Assembly (NCBI GenBank): GCA_900555915.1
Contig: USNC01000005.1
Location: 1-15,392, forward strand
Length of the DNA stretch: 15,392 nucleotides
Origin: an uncultured Porphyromonadaceae bacterium
GTDB lineage: Bacteria; Bacteroidota; Bacteroidia; Bacteroidales; Muribaculaceae
Direction: 5' to 3'
Positions within the stretch are counted from its first letter, which is position 1. The number at the start of each line of letters is the position of its first letter. Under the pieces are notes generated by a model. The model was not told the DNA's origin. It saw nothing but the letters and a program-made list of their open reading frames with translations, and ran no database searches. Below are positions 12,701 through 15,392 of the stretch, in pieces. The position numbers were made by a program, and so were the translations under genes.

Positions 12701-14350
12701 CCAGATATTCTTGACCCAGACATACCATCCTGAATCTGCCGCATCTGCGACTGATGATTTAACAAGAAGAATATTTTTGGTGCTGACTCTAACTGTGATG
12801 CCATTGCCTGATGAGAGCTGATTGTGAACCTTTAGCGTAACTTCAAATCTCCACGTTCCTTCCGGTATGCCGCTCGAAGAACGCCGTTCGCCGGTAATGG
12901 CATTTACTGCCACATAGTCTGTCTTTGTTATCTCGGCCTTTTTTGAAATTTCCAGCGTGTCGTTGCTTCCGTTTACGGAAATGATTTCTGAAGATGCAAA
13001 GAGGTCTCCGCTTTTGCCAGCCTCTATGTAAAATACTTCCTGACTGCGGATGGTGATCTCCTTATATGCTGCGGCTGCAATCCCGGTCACGGTGCCTTCC
13101 ACATCCTTAAGATTCTCTGTTACCGATTCCGCAGGCGGTTGCACCCCCGTATCTTCAGGAATGTCAACCGCCACGATCTGATCCACTCTGCCGAAATTCT
13201 CTCCGAAGAAGTTTAGATGATCACCACTCAGTACACCTTGGATTGTCGGATAAATATCTTCATTATCAGACAGCGCACCCTCCAATTCCCCATATCTGGA
13301 AATTGAAGAATCCTTTACCACTCCATATCCATTCAGACTGATGTCAAATTCATCGGCAACAAACTCGACCGGGTTGAATCTATCGTCGGTATAGCCTCGC
13401 ATCCACGCCCACGGTGCGTAGGCCATATTGGCCGAGGTAACGGCTGTGCGCTTATAGTGTTTGTGATTCCACCCTTGGATATATGAGCGGAATGTCGCGC
13501 CTCTGAGTTGAGTCATAGGGATGCCAGCGAGTTCCGGCACCCAGTCGGGGTCTGCCTTGAATGTCGGGTTATCGGGATCTTCATCCTTATAATAGCGATA
13601 CGGGAGATTTTTGTCACCTCCTCGCCCTCTTATCATGTTCCGGATTGTATCGTCCTGAACCTGACGCTCCACTTTCAGCAGACCGCCATCGAAACCATAT
13701 TCAAAAATATAATTCACAGACGGCATAGGATAGCCAACCTTTATGACATATCTCTCTTCCCCCTCTGTCTCGTTATTATTGTCTACTCTTGGCTCAATCT
13801 GCCAACGCACTCCATAGATATTGAGAAGAGAGCCTGTCAGCACATCCCAAATACGTGAATTGCTTATGGTGACAGTTGACGGTTCATCGCTATACTCCCA
13901 TTCCGGATTGAAGTCAATCGTGATGCTGTCTCCATAATAATAATCGAGGACTTTCTCAAAGAGTGTGCAGAAGTCTTTGAGATTTAGAGATATTGGATAG
14001 TCGTATTGGTCGGGAAGTATCGTCCCGGCTTCAAGATTGATGATTGAAAAGAAGTACCTGCGCTTCAACTGATATATCGCCCAATGTTGAAATGTGAGGT
14101 CTATAACCGAATCGAGGCTTGTATTTTCCTTTGCCCCTTGCGGCTGACGAAGAGGCATGATATATTTTTCCCCTTTGAACTCCACCTCCCAATCGTAGGA
14201 GAAGTCGGGGGTTATCTGCCCGTCAATCTTGACCTGCGAGGTTATGGTCTTCTCTCCCATGTCCTGCAAGGTCACAGTGGCTTGCGTCAGAGTGGCATAT
14301 TGTTTCCCGTCCTTTTTGGGAAAATTCAGTTCCTTTATGTCCTTAATCAC
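3752..14350 (-). CDS. Giant tail-hub/fibre fusion with C-terminal S74 chaperone, 3532 aa
   Basis: One unbroken frame fills two thirds of the window. Residues 1 to about 400 are a tail-hub (Tal/tip-like) part I recognise from Bacteroides phages, with TFQHWAIYQLKR, IFEYGFDGGLLKVERQVQ and RNMIRGRGGDKNLPYRYY. Residues 400-770 are beta-rich linkers; a short coil follows (770-790). About 1085-1235 holds GDLYYD/GDLWVN units. From 1474 to about 2160 there are repeated units (GFYSDSF.SAKG, SGYGITDA, FQPKGNYLTS). A pyocin-knob-like domain lies near 2354-2434 and a recurring phage-fibre module near 2702-2837. Fibre-shaft motifs YLPLxGGTxxG (2146-3277) and VWHxGN repeat to the C-terminal Peptidase_S74 domain. 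The start is GTG 14350, the only start before an in-frame TGA three codons upstream. It acts outside the cell in tail-tip assembly and host binding. No lytic domain was recognised. Confidence 0.9.
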   Translation of the reverse strand: MIKDIKELNFPKKDGKQYATLTQATVTLQDMGEKTITSQVKIDGQITPDFSYDWEVEFKGEKYIMPLRQPQGAKENTSLDSVIDLTFQHWAIYQLKRRYFFSIINLEAGTILPDQYDYPISLNLKDFCTLFEKVLDYYYGDSITIDFNPEWEYSDEPSTVTISNSRIWDVLTGSLLNIYGVRWQIEPRVDNNNETEGEERYVIKVGYPMPSVNYIFEYGFDGGLLKVERQVQDDTIRNMIRGRGGDKNLPYRYYKDEDPDNPTFKADPDWVPELAGIPMTQLRGATFRSYIQGWNHKHYKRTAVTSANMAYAPWAWMRGYTDDRFNPVEFVADEFDISLNGYGVVKDSSISRYGELEGALSDNEDIYPTIQGVLSGDHLNFFGENFGRVDQIVAVDIPEDTGVQPPAESVTENLKDVEGTVTGIAAAAYKEITIRSQEVFYIEAGKSGDLFASSEIISVNGSNDTLEISKKAEITKTDYVAVNAITGERRSSSGIPEGTWRFEVTLKVHNQLSSGNGITVRVSTKNILLVKSSVADAADSGWYVWVKNIWGSSKNASETDKEYAERVWLPILGDHMGEEAAIAFSTGLLSTSEDYTFKILSIPEHDESRILNGAKSHWRLRLGKSDADYDVTGKLIPNSMRPANPGEYFFFTGIELPSAYWIWAEERLDNWKKDELEKLKDIRPAWAVTPDKVRLANNGYEGALIDMVKVGSAITIADKRFIPGSQQEILYVQNITYTYNEPTDTEANIIPDISFELSDRYEVVADPTSEMQGEISALQKQIGNLSNVKQSVRKIGDKVYLCKDRKDRTPYQLSSDTGFEVGKFNSGINGGYVGIDKTTGQSFAEVDMLYVRMKAYFEELTIVKADTIGGRRYQTPGGSLKCTEVEEVRDKSGDIISWRCWFLSEQDGEKSETMMKAGDRAICEAWNIGKGTHTKVENRIWWRNINAVTNDGGLPPSLRDKDVLTNTNTYGYIEVSMTDCMPRSDTPQAGDTLVQLGNSSDTSRQSAIMLDTVGSDAPSIKLFQNIDGYTLSGKDIVSFGYDRTKGNAYLHCYGDTYIGDPQGDTYINYDRSNKRMDAKLALSVLSTIDGRSFEQYIQEVSPKVTQESITEWVNNITQGKFDEIQNQIDGAIETFFADGKPTLKNYPAAEWVAEGEEEKHLGDLYYDRKSGIGYRFGKDDKGNYVWDILKDTEVATALAEAAKALTTAEGKSDVKIFARLPLDSDEYRVGDLWVNATYNQGGANYKDDILRCNTAKAAGDTFDIGHWKLASNYIDEAGAQAAIDKALEDYDYLKKALAAMKENTVVNGGLILSSMISLGQRNSSLQEQIVTAGINGIKDKETDIALWLGGKMIDREVPGNENNPDAAQWLARFDGSGYMVGGLLSYNKKGLNIGHGKIVLGTDGTMIFGGGIKIEGGKTLGDLSSSLSSVVESLTGLNNLLVPMGKDDKGNLVALTYEDVANGATVVALKSRVGFYSDSFVSAKGIDPDGNINAGFDAARLDAYLKGDNPDNDIYATQKWVLSQIGGTKVDLSEYAKTTDIQKWVTDKGYLTSVSWSQIGSKPTTLSGYGITDAKIANGTITLGDNSITPLVKHQTIYALTFAAGAFSAKTYTPNAGAQTVNIPTNTSHISESGNLYFTNARAVAALKTVTDGIASSITTLTTKINSVENKVDDFKAEFDKMFTPEWDANGKLISIKANAGLWTDQYLTAKGKNADGSVSGGGGLDVTQLQEYLDTNGYVTATNVSAMVQNYALKSYVDSTFQPKGNYLTSVRTLTIQKNGSSVGTFNPAAASNATINISDVASAATLSSHISDTTIHITATERTKWNKVVTDFAAITGTDSDTIINKWEEVVAFLASYTEADTLAGLLSHKVDKVSGYGLSKNDFTDALLAKLNGIEAGANKYVLPTASTSVKGGVKVGSGLTISSEVLAVNLSASHIPNLDWSKITTGKPTTLGGYGITDAYTKKHIDDTFVTLATAQTIRGQKDFSTDANKKPLLISRSGAEAEAVAIGINDSEAVFHYKNDEYTSYMKFILENTDTENSDGSRKSTHTLLLSATQSALNMSGITNLTVGNSITIGGATLSWDGKALKVSTGFYSDSFISAKGKNADGSISGGGGLDVTQLQEYLNTHGYQTQSATLAAVKNLYLPLSGGTVTGDLSIRRTTNGDSAPLHIGTSSTSLRSGIQLSITTSSFWNIATPNGSTFEIYSGAWNLGTGVPALRLIGNTFMQFNGNNVWHAGNLSKVSQLSNDAGYITSNALADYLTSDEASNRFQPKGNYLTQSSLSGYATQNWVSQQGYLKSVDLSNYVTKNYLADCNFATMADLPSLSGYATQSWVNSQGFLKSHQSLDSCMRVFGSSGAVDWNNVKTNGSYYVSSSSTNKPADYGQMLVMRNTDTAAQLYIPYISSQNIRYRGMSDKAGWFSWKTVLDSSNYASFLDGRYALASSLSNYATVASLNGYAKQQTVNDFVHSSNEWTVIPDGYDKGVLWLNYRAGANGTATNFTQLNIGNGTKGGLAAVVAGGFVRSGGTASQVLVADGTVKTVHTLTSVTNLGWGGTSGNLATINTLAHWNGAYAGTSSNLQYCDRGRFGTMATANAADYLPLTGGTLNFGSANSNLNLNTTNASEVGMRFYLSGAAKGWVGYNKTYGTNLYNYAKSWYFGLKDDGSLYYSGGTVWHSGNDGSGSGLDADLLDGVHKDSFEGYYFTRIDASSLDNNTWYPVVMAIGNSIQTRIRIQGHTRANATWNSRTDKNMALILDYTVNGSNWGWTTVLRTIHQLIWGAGSSGSNCIAGLGQLTNRSHEYVMVRGGAVYDFYISRDIKPTLYTSPFADNGQSVSPTKSSPTPITRNAALITDNVASATKLQTARNIWGQPFNGTGNVDGLLKIQANAGSYCEGIRIKPYNNWSTIVLGGPDLTADTGTSAKTWSIHNNNGNFYINNNAAAKQKATRLWGHANGWTIGNLSTTSYALNVSSFICADWVRTGGTAGWYSQTYGGGIYMNDTSWIRIWNNKNFYGGTAIIRTDGTLQVGDAGKWFSASSSGATVLGKTVVHAGNITNHNAKVPTITSAVIATIGGVEIKLVGNPDLVTTASLKGILDDYALQGDIDYVENKLKSYLPLAGGSMNGVLNLLGNKYTDTANTGSLNLNNSDIYNVNSIKFADLCDNAAEGLQWYRDATHVDSLWVKNGVMYFTPNRAWGGTAANYTIWHSGNLNPANYLPLSGGTITGSINLGADVWISINKQSKKLLDYIDTQDDGVQNWVSDNFLDLGGGTMTGDIILNNASYVKVNGEAGRVCLFNQSGVSVNARPDNGGSVVQFVANKSDGKTALGAACGVFLNANAVQYFYYGGSWDAPLMKLHPSGQLDAKTALIGNMYLVKNGNQPYIYSTQGVLYIQNTSSYIDSDGEMWGFQYHTSSDLRLKAVTRYISPDIRDIAGARAVEFDWLKNGRHDCGCIAQDWQNIIPMAVVTDKHSGMLSMDYGKAALISAISIARSVVAHESRIAVLEREVATLQSENKRLSDELESMKSQLETK
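3755..4108 (-). other. S74 intramolecular chaperone/autoprotease domain of the fibre
   Basis: The last 118 residues of the giant protein begin with SDLRLK. In Peptidase_S74 proteins such as phage endosialidases the catalytic Ser-Lys pair is spaced exactly this way, here Ser3415 (4106-4108) and Lys3420 (4091-4093). Then come EFDWLKNG, the G-CIAQDWQNIIPMAV core and LSMDYGKA, all S74 hallmarks, and a terminal trimeric coiled coil (ESRIAVLEREVATLQSENKR). The family helps the fibre trimerise and then cuts itself off before the Ser. Cleavage here is inferred from the intact motif. Confidence 0.9.
7968..8041 (-). repeat. 74-bp intragenic repeat, copy 2
   Basis: This matches 9150-9223 at a constant offset of 1182 bases with two mismatches (8012, 8014). 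The first 44 bases are identical. It encodes the AKGKNADGSISGGGGLDVTQLQEYL unit of the fibre. Copy 1 reads GSVSGGGG at the variable spot. Confidence 0.95.
9150..9223 (-). repeat. 74-bp intragenic repeat, copy 1
   Basis: This is the upstream coding copy of the unit repeated at 7968-8041. A third, diverged version near 9840-9915 (SAKGIDPDGNINAGFDAARLDAYL) keeps the protein pattern but not the DNA identity. The near-identity of copies 1 and 2 suggests recent duplication or gene conversion within the fibre gene. Confidence 0.95.
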
Positions 14351-14381
14351 CTGTTGTCATAGTCGTAAGGCTCTTGTTGGC

Positions 14382-14873
14382 TCAAAGGTTATCGGTTTTC
14401 AGTTCAAAATCACATTTGCGCGGGTCACTGGCGCGTATCTTCAGTTCAACCACAGCGAAGTCAAGATCCCCATAACGATTGGAGTGATAGACATCCGTAG
14501 GCTCGGCGATAGGCTCACACGTCCCGACAATCTTCACCCGGTTGAGCAGATTGTAGAAGGCAATCTCCTTTTTTCGCTTCACGTCGCTGTCGGGTAGTTT
14601 CTCCCGCACGGCACGGTTGAAGTCATTGACTTTGACATTCACATTCGTCAAGTCTTTGTTTGGAGCCTCCACAAGGAACTTAGCCGTGTAGTCAAATGCC
14701 GCGTCCACCGTCCTGCCGTCACGGTTCTCGCCCGCCTGTTCTGCATAGCTTGACACGGCATCCTCCTTCTCGTCGGGCGCGGTGCGCTCATCGGCATCCA
14801 TGTAGATGAAGCCGAATGCTGTGTAGAAGTCCAGCACCTCGCCGTTTTCTATCTGAATAAGCGACCGTATCAT
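14382..14873 (-). CDS. Small phage tail-module protein, 163 aa, unknown function
   Basis: ATG 14873 overlaps the previous gene's TGA as ATGA, so the two are translationally coupled; its stop lies 31 bases before the giant hub/fibre gene. The protein is soluble and acidic in the first third (DADERTAPDEKEDAV, residues 26-40), with mixed helix and strand afterwards. The end (FAVVELKIRASDPRKCDFELKTD) forms alternating strands. No catalytic motif, TM segment or signal peptide is seen. Its position directly before the tail hub is where siphophages often encode distal-tail or tail-completion proteins. I do not recognise those families here, so the tail role rests on context. Confidence 0.8.
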   Translation of the reverse strand: MIRSLIQIENGEVLDFYTAFGFIYMDADERTAPDEKEDAVSSYAEQAGENRDGRTVDAAFDYTAKFLVEAPNKDLTNVNVKVNDFNRAVREKLPDSDVKRKKEIAFYNLLNRVKIVGTCEPIAEPTDVYHSNRYGDLDFAVVELKIRASDPRKCDFELKTDNL

Positions 14874-15349
14874 ATCAATTCATGATGATAATGCTTGAAT
14901 GTCACATGCCTGTTATCTCTCGCTGACAGGTCGTTGCTCCCGAATGAATACACCGGCACCACTGATGCCCGCGCCTGGCAATCATTGCCGACTCCGACAA
15001 TCCGCATCCTGCATCCGTTGGCGACGTATAGCATGGGAATGATGCCCTTGTCTGCATTCAGTCCTACCTTTATCGTGCCTTTGCATTTATGAAATATGTA
15101 GGTCTGCAAATCATTCAGCACCTCTCCATGAAACGTTTTACCCACAAACACCCCTCTGTCCTCTATGTCTGAGAAATGTTCCTTTAGAGTGCGCAGGGTA
15201 GGGTAGTCCCTTTCCAGGCACCAGTCCGGATTCTGTATGTAATACTCCACAAGAGCTTCGGTATCATCAGACCGCATTTCTTTGTAGCCGTCGATGCAGA
15301 TACCTTTGGCTCTCGCTTCTTCAATCAGTTGCGACTTTAATTCGTTCAT
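14870..15349 (-). CDS. Conserved Bacteroidales phage protein, 159 aa, possibly 5' truncated
   Basis: The frame begins at ATG 15349, only two bases from the adapter, so a start further upstream cannot be excluded. MNELKSQLIEEARAKGICIDG does look like a natural N-terminus and resembles proteins I recall from Bacteroides prophage tail regions. Residues 1-40 are helical with ALVEYYIQNPDWCLERDYP. After about residue 67 the protein becomes beta-rich (GVFVGKTFHGEVLND, GTIKVGLNADKGIIPMLYVANGCRMRIVG), with regularly spaced short strands like a small beta-helix or pentapeptide-type ladder. The end (SVVPVYSFGSNDLSARD) is also beta. A structural virion role is likely from position; the function is not known to me. 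Confidence 0.8.
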   Translation of the reverse strand: MNELKSQLIEEARAKGICIDGYKEMRSDDTEALVEYYIQNPDWCLERDYPTLRTLKEHFSDIEDRGVFVGKTFHGEVLNDLQTYIFHKCKGTIKVGLNADKGIIPMLYVANGCRMRIVGVGNDCQARASVVPVYSFGSNDLSARDNRHVTFKHYHHELI

Positions 15350-15351
15350 AT

Positions 15352-15392
15352 CTGTCTCTTATACACATCTGACGCTGCCGACGATCTTACGC
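15352..15392 (-). other. Nextera read-1 adapter plus index, inverted copy (artefact)
   Basis: This is the exact reverse complement of bases 1-41, with the mosaic end at 15352-15370 and the index complement in the last eight bases. The same adapter and index at both ends suggests a tagmented molecule amplified with a single barcoded primer, or untrimmed adapters carried into an assembly. Confidence 0.98.

Noticed and set aside
3752..14350. Diversity-generating retroelement or invertible segment acting on the fibre gene
   Set aside because: No reverse transcriptase, template/variable repeat pair or recombinase is in the window. The only strong repeat is a direct repeat, which favours deletion rather than inversion.
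1..15392. Terminal inverted repeats of a transposon or linear phage genome
   Set aside because: The 41-bp ends are synthetic adapter sequence containing the Tn5 mosaic end used in library preparation, and no transposase gene is present.

Overview
The window is a fragment of a tailed bacteriophage or prophage from a Bacteroidales-type gut bacterium. It carries the end of the tail module and the lysis cassette. The host assignment is inference. It rests on protein families I recognise from Bacteroides-type phages (the tail-hub protein with a TFQHWAIYQLKR motif, and the GH108 lysozyme next to a TM-plus-coiled-coil protein), on A-rich leaders without Shine-Dalgarno (SD) sequences before most genes, and on one promoter matching the Bacteroidetes form TTG-N20-TAnnTTTG. 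Both ends (1-41 and 15352-15392) are not biological: they are the same Illumina Nextera read-1 adapter with an 8-base index, in inverted orientation. The real insert is therefore about 42-15351, and the ends say nothing about phage termini.

Almost everything is on the minus strand and reads right to left as one tightly packed run. In transcription order: a 159-aa conserved phage protein (14870-15349); a 163-aa protein overlapping it by ATGA (14382-14873); a 3532-aa tail hub/fibre fusion ending in a self-cleaving S74 chaperone domain (3752-14350); a 448-aa tail-associated protein (2394-3740); two small proteins of unknown function (1879-2361, 1615-1848); a holin- or spanin-like membrane/coiled-coil protein (1067-1552); a GH108 endolysin (463-1038); and a 34-aa single-TM microprotein (233-337). 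The first four probably build the tail tip and receptor-binding fibre. The last three form the likely lysis cassette.

The left 465 bases are the least ordinary part. A 41-aa plus-strand gene (63-188) with an unusually strong SD ends at an intrinsic terminator that overlaps the stop codon of the 34-aa gene. Between that minus-strand gene and the lysozyme lies a compact plus-strand unit: a Bacteroidetes-type promoter (332-362), then about 97 nt ending in a 12-bp hairpin and an 8-T run (392-464). This looks like a small RNA made antisense to the lysozyme/34-aa-gene junction. Its 5' part contains AACACCTCCTTT, which copies the 3' end of Bacteroidetes 16S rRNA and is perfectly complementary to the SD region of the 41-aa gene. 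I consider this the best candidate for something undescribed.

No rRNA, tRNA, CRISPR array, IS element, integrase or reverse transcriptase is visible. There is no gene-free stretch over 300 bases.
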